A DNA stretch of 15,207 nucleotides from Geminicoccaceae bacterium (GTDB taxonomy: Bacteria > Pseudomonadota > Alphaproteobacteria > Geminicoccales > Geminicoccaceae): positions 1-15,207 of the forward strand of contig JAGREZ010000356.1 in the NCBI GenBank assembly GCA_020446285.1, in the 5' to 3' direction. Positions within the stretch are counted from its first letter, which is position 1. Each line of letters opens with the position of its first letter. Positions 6,862-14,334 of this stretch are shown here, one piece after another. Both the position numbers and the translations under genes were made by a program. The notes below the pieces were generated by a model. It did no database searches, was not told where the DNA came from, and worked only from the letters and a program-made list of their open reading frames with translations.

Positions 6862-7165
6862 GTGTGCCCGGCATGGGCACTGGATTGGAGGTGGGAGTCC
6901 TTTGCGGGGCGCGTTGGTAGCAACCGCGAGTCGGAGGCAACTGCATGAGACCGGTATCGTGAGATGCCGGTTTGTAGCCGCGAGGCCGTGTGGGGAAGAA
7001 GCCCGAGACGAACCGCAGCACCGAACGGGAGTGAACCCCTGAGCAGGCTGTTTCGGCCGGGTGAGCGTGCCTTCGAACGCGACGCCCGAAATCCAACCGA
7101 GGCCGTGGCAATAGTGGGGACGGGAGCGGCGGGACATCCAGTGCACCTTACCCGGGGAGGTCTGC
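6862..7165 (+). mobile_element. 5' fragment of a bacterial group II intron
   Basis: The segment begins GTGTGCCCGGCATGGGC, which fits the GUGYG start of group II introns and the family form GTGCGCCC(A/G)GCATGGGC. It is followed by ttggaggtgggagtcctt, a further block seen in domain I of these introns. Downstream are structured elements such as ACCGGTATC-GTGA-GATGCCGGT (6950-6971), a perfect 9-base stem (one G-U pair) with a GTGA loop. The stretch accttacccggggaggtctgc near the end looks like the region just before the intron-encoded protein. No reverse transcriptase, domain V or domain VI follows; after about 7165 the sequence becomes a thioesterase gene in the opposite orientation. The fragment cannot splice or move on its own. 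The exact right edge is uncertain by a few bases. Confidence 0.7.
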
Positions 7166-7281
7166 ATGGGCTGGACGATTATGCCGGTCACGACGTCGGG
7201 CGTAACCTCGGTAAGGACGACGCCGAGCTCGCGTGAGAACGGCGGCAACAAGTGTCGTTTAAGGTCGTCGGTCTCGTGCAT
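7166..7281 (-). pseudogene. N-terminal remnant of a PaaI-type hotdog thioesterase
   Basis: The first 38 codons (MHETDDLKRHLLPPFSREL then GVVLTEVTPDVVTGIIVQP) resemble the start of PaaI/4-hydroxybenzoyl-CoA thioesterase-type proteins: a short helix ending in PF, then paired strands of the form G-x-x-L-T-E-x-x-P-D-x-V-x-G. The N/H-G-G active-site region that should follow is absent, because the frame runs into the group II intron fragment. Its ATG immediately follows the TGA of the CoA transferase gene, so the two were translationally coupled. Thioesterases of this kind often remove unwanted acyl-CoAs in catabolic operons. The open frame to 6544 across the scar is an artefact and not a fusion protein. 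Confidence 0.6.
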
Positions 7282-8424
7282 TCAGTTGGACGTCGCCATG
7301 GACTTGCCGAACTCCTGGCACACTGTCGCACTGTGTTCCCCCAAGGCGGGTACGGGACCAAACGTTGGCACTTGTCCATCAACCACGGCACCGGGTGAAA
7401 GCATCTTGACCGGGCCGGTCGGGGTCGCGACTTCGACATAGCGGTTCTGCGGGTGCCGGGCGAGATCTTCCATGGTGCTGACCCGCCCATTGGCGATCCC
7501 GGCGTTGTGCAGCAGAGCCGAGAGATTGTCGCGTTCCTGCGTCGCGAAAATCTCCGCGATGAGCTTGTCGAGTTCCACTCGATTCTGCACGCGCTTCGTA
7601 TTGCTGTCAAAGCGCGGATCGGTTGCGATCTCGGGGTGCTTAAGGACGCCTTCGCAGAACTTGGCCCACTCGCGTTCATTCTGGATAGACAGCAGGACAA
7701 GCTTGCCGTCCGACCCCGCAAAGGCTCCATAGGGGGCGATGGTCGGGTGGCTCAACCCATTGCGGGCTGGCTCCTTGCCGCCATAGACATACTGAAGGTA
7801 CGGAACGTTCATCCAGTCGGTCAGCGCATGAAACAGGCTGACCGAAATATGCCGACCGACGCCCGTCGTGGCGCGCGCCACAAGCGCCTGCAGAACCGCT
7901 TGGTGCGCCGTCATCCCGCAAGCGATGTCACAGACCGAAACGCCGACCCGCGCCGACCCGGCCTCGTTGCCGGTGATAGCCGAGAGACCGCTTTCGGCCT
8001 GAACCAAGAGGTCATATGCCTTGAGCTTGCTGTATGGCCCTTCATCGCCGTAGCCCGAGATCGAGACCGTAATCAGGCGGGGATTGGACTTGCGCAATGT
8101 GTCAGGAGCATAGCCCAGCCGGTCGATGGCGCCGGGGGCCAGGTTCTGGATGAAAATGTCGGCCTTTTCGAGCATGGCCTCAAACACCGGGCGATCAGCG
8201 TCCGAGCGAAGATCCAGGCAAACGGACTCTTTGCCGCGGTTGAGCCAGACGAAGTATGCGCTCTCACCATGCACGAGGTGGTCGTATTCGCGTGCGAAAT
8301 CACCTTCGTCCCGTTCGATCTTGATAACCCGTGCACCGGCTTCCGCCAATCGGCCGGAGACATACGGCGCCGCAACGGCCTGTTCGATGGATACGACCAA
8401 AAGGCCTTCAAGATCTTGCGGCAT
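7282..8424 (-). CDS. Family III CoA transferase (CaiB/BaiF), possibly itaconate CoA-transferase
   Basis: This 380-residue protein has the family III layout: an N-terminal Rossmann-like part (EGLLVVSIEQAVAAPYVSGRLAEAGARVIKIER), the block YFVWLNRGKESVCLDL (57-72), QNLAPGAIDRLGY (93-105), and the active-site region AYDLLVQAESGL with likely catalytic Asp138. The family moves CoA between a donor such as succinyl-CoA and a carboxylic acid through an aspartyl-CoA anhydride. AGAGGAAG six bases before the ATG at 8424 fixes this start; a frame extension to 8463 has no such site. The gene is divergent from a CitE-like lyase and near a MmgE/PrpD relic and a FAS1-like hydratase. That matches the content of the Pseudomonas aeruginosa itaconate genes (ict, ich, ccl plus MmgE/PrpD). 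Itaconate or a related C5 diacid is therefore the leading substrate guess, but family III enzymes vary widely. Confidence 0.85.
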   Translation of the reverse strand: MPQDLEGLLVVSIEQAVAAPYVSGRLAEAGARVIKIERDEGDFAREYDHLVHGESAYFVWLNRGKESVCLDLRSDADRPVFEAMLEKADIFIQNLAPGAIDRLGYAPDTLRKSNPRLITVSISGYGDEGPYSKLKAYDLLVQAESGLSAITGNEAGSARVGVSVCDIACGMTAHQAVLQALVARATTGVGRHISVSLFHALTDWMNVPYLQYVYGGKEPARNGLSHPTIAPYGAFAGSDGKLVLLSIQNEREWAKFCEGVLKHPEIATDPRFDSNTKRVQNRVELDKLIAEIFATQERDNLSALLHNAGIANGRVSTMEDLARHPQNRYVEVATPTGPVKMLSPGAVVDGQVPTFGPVPALGEHSATVCQEFGKSMATSN

Positions 8425-8651
8425 GAGGCTTCCTCTCGATGGGTTTCGGCGCCATTCCAGCACGCAGGTCCATCCGTTCTGAAATATGCTTTGGGGAAGG
8501 GGGGTATTGATCGGCCAAATAGCCAGGAACTGTCGGGTCGCCCTGGCGCGCAGACTTGCCTATCATGGGACGTCCGAAGCCGGCCGCTTCCGGTGTTGCG
8601 GACGGCGATTTCACGGGAAGCCAGGCAGATAGACGGAAGGTCAGGATCATA

Positions 8652-9446
8652 ATGGACCAGATTGCATTTCCACTTTTCCTGCCTGCGACTCGTCTGGACA
8701 GGTTGGCCAAGGCCTGTGGGTCCGGCGCGGATGCGGTCATCCTGGATCTGGAGGATGCCGTCGATTCACGCAGCAAGGATGCGGCGCGACAGGCGCTGGC
8801 GGATGCGCTTGAACCTGCGCAAGTGCCATTGTTGGTGCGCATCAACGCGCGTGGCACGGAATGGAACAGGCAAGACGAACTGGCATGCGCTGGCCTACCG
8901 ATCCAAGCTGTCCTCTTGCCCAAGGCCGAGCGCGCGCAAGACTGCGAAGCGGTCGCCAAGGCCACCGGCAAGCCCGTCATGGCGCTGATCGAGTCGGCAC
9001 GAGGCCTGGCCAATGCCGCGGAAATCGCCGCGGCGAGCGTTCGTCTTGCCTTTGGATCGATCGACTATGCAGCCGATCTCGGGATTGCGCATCTGGAGCA
9101 TGCGCTGCTGCATGCCAGAGCGACAATAGTGCACGCCGCGCGACTGGCCGGACAGGGGGCTCCGCTCGACGGGGTCACCGCAGACCTACATGATGCAGAC
9201 CGGATCGCTCGCGAAAGCCGGCACGGTTGCGAGATGGGATTTGGTGGCAAACTCCTGATCCATCCCGCGCAGATCGAACCGGCCAGGCGCGGATTCGCGC
9301 CAACCGAGGAAGAAATCGTCTGGGCCAGGCGTGTCATCGAAGCCGCAGAAGGCAGCGAGGCCGCCGTGCAACTCGACGGCGCGATGGTGGATGCCCCGGT
9401 GATCAAGCGCGCCGTGAGCATCCTGCAGCGGGCGAATCAATCCTGA
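8652..9446 (+). CDS. CitE-like acyl-CoA lyase (HpcH/HpaI family), probable citramalyl-CoA lyase
   Basis: This 264-residue protein has a TIM-barrel lyase pattern: FLPATRLDRLAKA (9-21), LDLEDAVDSRSKDAAR (31-46), VRINARGTEW (62-71, substrate-binding Arg63), LLPKAE (88-93), ALIESARGL with Mg-binding Glu114 (111-119), FGSIDYAADLG with Mg-binding Asp138 (134-144), and GKLLIHPAQI (199-208). These are the residues of CitE-type beta subunits and stand-alone malyl-, citramalyl- and 3-hydroxy-3-methylglutaryl-type lyases. No CitD or CitF partner is nearby, so it is probably a stand-alone CoA-ester lyase. AGGA seven bases before the ATG at 8652 supports this start over the in-frame ATG at 8556. With the CoA transferase and hydratase in the cluster, cleavage of citramalyl-CoA to acetyl-CoA and pyruvate is the best inference. 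Confidence 0.85.
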   Translation: MDQIAFPLFLPATRLDRLAKACGSGADAVILDLEDAVDSRSKDAARQALADALEPAQVPLLVRINARGTEWNRQDELACAGLPIQAVLLPKAERAQDCEAVAKATGKPVMALIESARGLANAAEIAAASVRLAFGSIDYAADLGIAHLEHALLHARATIVHAARLAGQGAPLDGVTADLHDADRIARESRHGCEMGFGGKLLIHPAQIEPARRGFAPTEEEIVWARRVIEAAEGSEAAVQLDGAMVDAPVIKRAVSILQRANQS

Positions 9447-9501
9447 AGCTCGAGCCTGCTGGGAAATGTAAGAAAATACCGAACGGAAAGACGCTAGGCC
9501 G

Positions 9502-10312
9502 TTGATCGATGACATTCTCAACCTTGCTGAAATGCCAATCGCAGAGCTGCCGCCCTTGGCCCTGGAAAAGGCCGGGTTGTCGCTTCTGGACTGGATGGTT
9601 TGCGGCTGGGCCGGGAGGGACGAACCTCTCGCCGAGAAATTGCGCGCCTTGGCTGCGCGTGAAGCCGGGACGGAGGTGGCTACACTTATCGGGGGCGGCA
9701 AGGCTCCGACGCGAATGGCCGCGGAATGGCCGCGCTGGTGAACGGGGCGACAAGCCACGCGCTCGATTTCGACGATACTCACTTTGCCCATGTGGGCCAC
9801 CTGTCGGTCGGGATTTTTCCGGCCGCGCTTGCGGTGGCCGAAGAGATCGCCGCCCCGGCTTCCGCGGTGGTTGAGGCATTTCTGGTCGGTGCCGAAGCAG
9901 CGATCCGTATCGGTTCGGTTCTTGGGTCGGACCGGCCTGGAGATCAAGTTCAGCTATGCTTGGCTGGCAGGAATGACCCTGCGCGGCGATGATACCGGCA
10001 ATGACCGATCCTATTACAGACGCCCTCGCCAGGGACGGCGAACTGGCTGCCTTTGCCAAGAGTGTAACAGTGATTGGCGACCCGAACGGGACCGATCTTC
10101 AAGCGGAGGGCGAAGTGTCGCTGGTGAGTGGGCAGGTGGTATCTTTTCGCCATGATCTGGATGCACCGCTGGGCAACCAGGTTCTGAAAGAGAAGCTGTC
10201 CGATCAAGGCGGTTCGGCGATTGGCGAGAAAGGTCGCCATATCCTGGGCAAGCTGGACGGTCTTGACGGAATGAGCGCTGCGGACCTCGGGGCGTTGCTG
10301 GCGGGCGCGTAA
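9502..10312 (+). pseudogene. Broken MmgE/PrpD-family gene (frameshifts plus internal deletion)
   Basis: Four pieces in shifting frames reassemble into a MmgE/PrpD protein. The first (TTG start at 9502) reads ALEKAGLSLLDWMVCGWAG then GGGKAPTRMAA. An 11-base exact tandem duplication (9713-9723/9724-9734) then shifts the frame; removing one copy gives the family core AALVNGATSHALDFDDTHFA. The reading continues to AEAAIRIGSVLG (about 9928). The next recognisable piece, TGLEIKFSYAWLAGMTLRGD (from about 9937, another frame), belongs far downstream in the family, so roughly 190 residues are missing. A single extra T near 10013 changes frame again into TDALARDGELAAFAKSVTV and the C-terminal strand to the stop at 10312. 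About 265 residues remain of about 450. The family isomerises, hydrates or decarboxylates C5-C7 acids (2-methylcitrate dehydratase, cis-aconitate decarboxylase). Confidence 0.85.
9713..9734. repeat. 11-bp exact tandem duplication causing a frameshift
   Basis: GAATGGCCGCG occurs twice back to back (9713-9723 and 9724-9734). The unit is not a multiple of three, so it shifts the MmgE/PrpD reading frame at residue 71. Replication slippage is the simplest origin. Removing either copy restores the conserved family motif across the join. Confidence 0.9.
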
Positions 10313-10341
10313 CTGCCCTCGTGTCGTGGCCGAACAGAAAC

Positions 10342-10371
10342 GCCCCGGCCCAGGAGTACCCAGGCCGGGGC
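10342..10371. terminator. GC-rich hairpin terminator between convergent units
   Basis: GCCCCGGCC (10342-10350) and GGCCGGGGC (10363-10371) are perfect 9-base reverse complements around a 12-base loop, followed by TTTG on the plus strand. It sits 30 bases after the MmgE/PrpD relic and just beyond the stop of the minus-strand cyclase-family gene at 10380. It therefore probably ends both transcripts, with the T-run favouring the plus direction. Confidence 0.75.
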
Positions 10372-10379
10372 TTTGTGCC

Positions 10380-11324
10380 TTACCTGATGGCTACGGGGTT
10401 GATCATCATCTGCACGGCGCCTTTCATCCGCGTGACACCCAGCACGAACAGGAACTCGTTGACGCCATCGGCCGCCAGCGCGCGCGTGTCCATGTTCTCG
10501 AGAAGGTAGATACCATGCTGCGGAATGAGGATCTGGTGCGCCTTGAAGACGCCGTCATTCCCCTCTTCGAACGGCACCGCCTCGACCCCCCAGGTGTCGG
10601 CACCTACGGCGACGACTCCGATTTCGGCCATATACTCCGCACCCGAGATGCCGATACCCGGTTCGACGCCGCCGTACCGCTTGGGATCCGGATCTTCGCC
10701 GTCAAGCAGGTTCAGCCAGCCGGAATGGAACAGCACCACGTCGCCCTTGCGCAGCACGACGCCCTGCTGTTCGGCGGCCGCCATGATGTCTTCGCGTGTA
10801 TAGGGCGTGCCCTCCTGCACGATGTCCTGCCCGTAGAACTTCGCCATGTCGAGCAGCACGCCACGAGTGACGATCGGCGGGACCTTTTCCACGCCCAGTT
10901 TGGTCAAGCCGTCCGCCTTGACGAAATCGGCATACTTGTTGCCGTTGTAGTAGACATGGTCGATGCCGATATGGCCAAGGCCGTCGATCTGCGGCCCGAT
11001 CCCCAGCCAGCCCATGAAGATGTCGTCATTGTAGGTCATGTGGTTGCCGCCAAGACCGTGGGTCTCGATTTGGTTGGGCTGCAGGATGGTCAGGCTCATC
11101 GACCGTGGGGCGAAGGCGGGAATGGTGCGGTCAACCACCATACCAAGCGGGTAGGTCTTTCCTGTCGTGACCAGCTTGGTCGCGGCCAGCACGCTTTCGG
11201 GCGTGATGTGGTTCGCCGCGCCGACTTCATCGTCTGGCCCCCAGGGTGACTGGGTCCAGTCCTGGGCGCTTGCCCCTGTCACCACAGCGCTGGCGAAAAG
11301 AAGCGAGATGAGTGAGTTTTTCAC
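10380..11324 (-). CDS. Secreted cyclase-family hydrolase (kynurenine formamidase-like fold)
   Basis: This 314-residue protein has a signal peptide (MKNSLISLLFASAVVTGASA, cleavage before Q21), so it acts in the periplasm. The mature part belongs to the cyclase/formamidase-like family: DWTQSPWGPDDEVGAANHIT (22-41), the metal-site region PQIDGLGHIGIDHVYYNG (111-128), where Q112, D114 and H118 replace the classic HxGTHxDxPxH, then LRKGDVVLFHSGW (191-203) and VGADTWGVEAVP (240-251). Related enzymes are metal-dependent hydrolases opening amides, lactones or cyclic imides. The start is GTG with a strong GGGAGGA site upstream. It is the last gene of the ADH-ALDH-cyclase operon, 104 bases after the ALDH stop. 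Substrate unknown; a ring-opening step before the two dehydrogenases is an attractive inference. Confidence 0.85.
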   Translation of the reverse strand: MKNSLISLLFASAVVTGASAQDWTQSPWGPDDEVGAANHITPESVLAATKLVTTGKTYPLGMVVDRTIPAFAPRSMSLTILQPNQIETHGLGGNHMTYNDDIFMGWLGIGPQIDGLGHIGIDHVYYNGNKYADFVKADGLTKLGVEKVPPIVTRGVLLDMAKFYGQDIVQEGTPYTREDIMAAAEQQGVVLRKGDVVLFHSGWLNLLDGEDPDPKRYGGVEPGIGISGAEYMAEIGVVAVGADTWGVEAVPFEEGNDGVFKAHQILIPQHGIYLLENMDTRALAADGVNEFLFVLGVTRMKGAVQMMINPVAIR

Positions 11325-11428
11325 GTAGTCCTCCCGTTTTCGGCCAAAGAAGAGGCGGCGCGCGGAATGGCCTATCTCCGCACGACAGGTTAAGTTATTG
11401 CTTCTGAGTGCTTATGCGGCTGCTTGTG

Positions 11429-12934
11429 TTACCGCATCACGAACGGGTTGGCGGGGAAGTCTTCCGATGTGTTGATCCAGACGGATTTGGTTTCGAGGAA
11501 CTCGTGGATCGCCTCGATGCCGTTTTCGCGTCCGGTGCCGGACTTTTTCATTCCCCCGAAAGGCATCATGTAGCTGATGGCGCGGTAGGTGTTGACCCAG
11601 ACGGTGCCGGCCTTCAGCGCCTCGGACATGCGGACTGCGCGGCCGATGTCCCGCGTCCAGACCCCGGCGGCCAGGCCATAGATCACGTCATTGCCGATAC
11701 GGATCGCCTCGGCTTCGTCCTCAAAGCCGATGATCGACAGGACGGGGCCGAAGACCTCTTCCTGCGCGATGCGCATATCGTTGGTCACGTTGTCGAAAAT
11801 CGTCGGCTCGACGAATTGCGATCCCTTCACTCCGGGACCCGATGCGGGCTTGCCGCCGTGGATCAGCGTGGCGCCATCGGCTTTGGCGACGTTGATGTAG
11901 TCCAGCACCTTTCTGTACTGTGGCGGGGTCGTGACCGGGCCAATATTGGTATCGGCCGCCATGGGGTCACCGATCTTGGCGGATTTTGCCAGCGCGACCA
12001 GCTTGGCGACGAATTGGTCCTTGATCGAGTTCTGCACCAGAAGCCGCGATCCCGCGATACAGGTCTGCCCGGTGGCGGCAAAGATGCCCGAAACCGCGCC
12101 CGAGGCGGCGGCATCGAGGTTGGCATCGGCGAATACGATGTTCGGAGATTTTCCTCCCAGTTCCATCGACACACGCTTCATCTGTTTCGCCGCGGCGGCG
12201 TAGATATGCGCACCCGTCGTATCGGACCCGGTGAAGGACACCTTGGCCACGTCGGGGTGCTCGACCAGCGCCGCACCGGTTTCGGCGCCGAAGCCGGTGA
12301 CGACGTTGAAGACCCCGGGCGGGAAGCCCGCCTCGACCGTCAGCGCGGCGAACTCCAGCGCGGATGCTGAAGTGAACTCCGACGGCTTGATCACGATGGA
12401 ACAGCCCGCCGCGAGGGCGGGGGCGGCCTTCCACGCGACGAACATCAACGGCGAATTCCAGGCGGTGAGCGCGGCGACGACGCCAACAGGTTCATGCCGT
12501 GTGAAGGCCAGATGATTGGGCTTGTCGATCGGCACGACCGAGCCCTCGATCTTGTCTGCGAGACCTGCGTAATAGTACCATGACTCGGGCTGATACTTCA
12601 GCTGGCCGGCCATCTCCGCCAGCAGCTTGCCGTTGTCGCGCACTTCGATCTCGGCCAGGCGCGGCCCGTGCTCAACGAGGATGTCGCCCAGCCTGCGCAG
12701 GAGCTTACCGCGCTGGCTGGGCGACATCCCTGCAAATGGCCCAGTGGTCATCGCGGCTTTCGCTGCGGCGACGGCCTTGTCCACATCGGCTTTGGTGCCG
12801 CGCGGGATCTTGGCCCAGACCTCGCCAGTGTAGGGGTTCTCGGTGTCGAACCAGTCGCCGCCCTCGGGGTCGACAAACTCGCCATTGATGAAATGCTGGT
12901 AGGTCTTCAAGGTCCTCTCTCCCGTTCCGCCCAT
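11429..12934 (-). CDS. NAD(P)-dependent aldehyde dehydrogenase
   Basis: This 501-residue protein is a complete ALDH-superfamily enzyme of normal length. Visible catalytic residues are Asn160 (AWNSPLMF), Glu258 (MELGGKSPNIVF), the nucleophile Cys292 (GQTCIAGSR) and Glu393 (QEEVFGPVL). The cofactor loops KPSEFTS (184-190) and FTGSDTTG (234-241) and the C-terminal PFGGMKKSGTGRENG (458-472) are also present. It oxidises an aldehyde to a carboxylic acid in the cytoplasm. It lies directly downstream of the alcohol dehydrogenase (six bases between that stop and this ATG), so the pair probably oxidises an alcohol to an acid. The start is debatable: a TTG at residue 9 (12910) lies just after GGGAGAGG and may be the real one, while the ATG at 12934 has only a weak site. 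Substrate cannot be read from the sequence. Confidence 0.92.
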   Translation of the reverse strand: MGGTGERTLKTYQHFINGEFVDPEGGDWFDTENPYTGEVWAKIPRGTKADVDKAVAAAKAAMTTGPFAGMSPSQRGKLLRRLGDILVEHGPRLAEIEVRDNGKLLAEMAGQLKYQPESWYYYAGLADKIEGSVVPIDKPNHLAFTRHEPVGVVAALTAWNSPLMFVAWKAAPALAAGCSIVIKPSEFTSASALEFAALTVEAGFPPGVFNVVTGFGAETGAALVEHPDVAKVSFTGSDTTGAHIYAAAAKQMKRVSMELGGKSPNIVFADANLDAAASGAVSGIFAATGQTCIAGSRLLVQNSIKDQFVAKLVALAKSAKIGDPMAADTNIGPVTTPPQYRKVLDYINVAKADGATLIHGGKPASGPGVKGSQFVEPTIFDNVTNDMRIAQEEVFGPVLSIIGFEDEAEAIRIGNDVIYGLAAGVWTRDIGRAVRMSEALKAGTVWVNTYRAISYMMPFGGMKKSGTGRENGIEAIHEFLETKSVWINTSEDFPANPFVMR

Positions 12935-12940
12935 CGCCGC

Positions 12941-14092
12941 TCAATCCATGCGGATTATGTGACGGATGGTCTTGCCTTCCGCGAGCAGGTCGAAGGCGGC
13001 GTTGATATCGTCCAGAGGCCCGCTCGACGTAATTAGCCTATCCACCGGCAGACGGCCCCGCTTGTAGAGCGCGATATAGCGCGGAATGTCGCGCGAAGGC
13101 ACACCGCCGCCAAGGTAGCTGCCGCGGATCGTCCGCTCTTCGCCAACGATCCGCACCTGCTGGATGGCCAGGTTGACGGAAGGGTTGGCCAGGCTGGCGG
13201 TTACAGTCTGGCCGCCCCGGCGGGTGATATTGTAGGCGAAATCGAAGGCTGGTCCGACGCCGGCGGTTTCCACGGCAGAATGCACGCCACCGCCGGTCAT
13301 GGCCTTGATCCGGTCGACCGCATCCTCATCCCGCGAATTGACGGTGGCAGTGGCTCCCAGTTCCTTGGCAAATTCCAGCTTGCTGTCATCGACGTCTACG
13401 GCAATGACATCGGCGGCACCTGCCGCAAGAGCACCCAGTAGCCCGGAAAGTCCCACGCCGCCCAGTCCGACAATGGCCACCGACTGGCCGGGGCGAACCC
13501 CGGCGGTGTTCACGACCGCGCCCATGCCCGTCAGGACCGCGCAGCCAAACACTGCGGCCTTGTCGAGCGGAAGATCCTTGTCGATCTTGACGACCGATCG
13601 CGCCGAAACGACGGCGTACTCGCTGAAAGCGGAAACGCCGACGTGGTGAAAGACGGCCTCGTCGCCAATATGCATCCGCACACCGCCGCCAAGCAATTCA
13701 CCCTTGTTGTTCGAAACAGCGCCGGGCTCACATAGCGCGGCTCGGCCTTCGGCGCATGGCGCACAGTGGCCGCAAGATGGCATGAACACCATGATGACAT
13801 GATCGCCGACCGCCAGGTTCTTCACCCCGGGTCCGCACTCAGCGACAATGCCAGCCGCCTCGTGGCCAAGCGCCATCGGCGTCGGCCGCGGCCGGTCGCC
13901 ATTCATCACCGACAGGTCGGAGTGGCACAGGCCGGCGGCCACGATCTTTACCAGGACCTCGTCGGTTCCCGGCGGATCGAGCCGCAAAGTGTCCAGAGAC
14001 AGAGGGCGCGTCTTGGCGTAGGGGCGCTCGACAGGGCTGTTGTGTAGGACAGCAGAGCGGCATTCACGCGCTTCAGAGATATTGTCCGGCAT
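12941..14092 (-). CDS. Zinc-dependent alcohol dehydrogenase (MDR family)
   Basis: This 383-residue protein has the MDR layout. Catalytic zinc ligands are Cys56 (AGLCHSD), His77 (ALGHEAAG) and Cys184 (GCAVLTGMG). The structural zinc is held by Cys107, Cys110, Cys113 and Cys121 (SCGHCAPCAEGRAALC). The nucleotide-binding loop VGLGGVGLSG (208-217), with a following acidic strand end (VIAVDVDD, 229-236), indicates NAD rather than NADP. The closest appearance is to class III-like and benzyl alcohol-type dehydrogenases. The ATG at 14092 follows GGGAGGA with good spacing; the longer frame to 14188 lacks support. It is the first gene of the leftward ADH-ALDH-cyclase operon and is divergent from the FAS1-like hydratase gene, sharing a 242-base control region with it. 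It probably produces the aldehyde for the downstream ALDH. Confidence 0.92.
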   Translation of the reverse strand: MPDNISEARECRSAVLHNSPVERPYAKTRPLSLDTLRLDPPGTDEVLVKIVAAGLCHSDLSVMNGDRPRPTPMALGHEAAGIVAECGPGVKNLAVGDHVIMVFMPSCGHCAPCAEGRAALCEPGAVSNNKGELLGGGVRMHIGDEAVFHHVGVSAFSEYAVVSARSVVKIDKDLPLDKAAVFGCAVLTGMGAVVNTAGVRPGQSVAIVGLGGVGLSGLLGALAAGAADVIAVDVDDSKLEFAKELGATATVNSRDEDAVDRIKAMTGGGVHSAVETAGVGPAFDFAYNITRRGGQTVTASLANPSVNLAIQQVRIVGEERTIRGSYLGGGVPSRDIPRYIALYKRGRLPVDRLITSSGPLDDINAAFDLLAEGKTIRHIIRMD

Positions 14093-14202
14093 GTCATTCC
14101 TCCCTTCCATGGCGGCGATGGACGAAAATTGTGGCAATCGCAGGCTGTACCCCCTCTCGCCGCTTGAGGGAGACGGTAGAGAAATCACACCCGCACCGTG
14201 AA

Positions 14203-14226
14203 ATAGATGTTTCAGATCACAGCTAT
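14203..14226. promoter_or_regulatory. Dyad in the ADH/hydratase divergent region, candidate operator
   Basis: Arms ATAGATGT (14203-14210) and ACAGCTAT (14219-14226) are reverse complements with one mismatch, around an 8-base spacer. Both divergent genes are within 135 bases, which fits control of the ADH operon and the hydratase gene by one dimeric regulator, for example of LysR or GntR type. A second, shorter dyad, CTCGT (14257-14261) with ACGAG (14274-14278), lies nearby. No regulator gene is in the window. I found no convincing -35/-10 pair in 14093-14334. Confidence 0.4.
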
Positions 14227-14285
14227 TGAGGACGCCTATTACCGTCGTTCATCGCGCTCGTTTAGGCTATTGCACGAGATGTGCT

Positions 14286-14334
14286 GTCTTGTTGGCGGCA
14301 CACCACCTGATCAACGAGCCAGCCGAGACAAGAC
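14286..14334 (+). promoter_or_regulatory. Possible 5'-UTR stem at the hydratase start
   Basis: GTCTTGT (14286-14292) and ACAAGAC (14328-14334) are perfect reverse complements, and TGGC (14292-14295) can pair with GCCA (14318-14321) inside, apart from a bulge. The right arm directly precedes the ATG at 14335 and includes the poor ribosome site GAGACAAG. In mRNA this would hide the start region, so it may limit translation. With a long loop it could also be chance. Confidence 0.25.

Noticed and set aside
6693..6923. 76-codon frame as a small intact protein
   Set aside because: Only the last 30 codons resemble GNAT; the first part is the IS-like and intron sequence read in antisense.
6544..7281. 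Minus-strand open frame of 245 codons
   Set aside because: It starts as a thioesterase but then crosses the intron fragment and the IS-like segment in a chance open frame; the middle has no protein-like pattern. It is treated as separate remnants.
7453..8652. Plus-strand open frame of 399 codons opposite the CoA transferase
   Set aside because: The minus-strand frame has clear family III motifs and a good ribosome site; the plus frame has none.
10326..11249. Plus-strand open frame of 307 codons opposite the cyclase-family gene
   Set aside because: Histidine- and aspartate-rich shadow; the minus frame has a signal peptide, family motifs and a strong GGGAGGA site.
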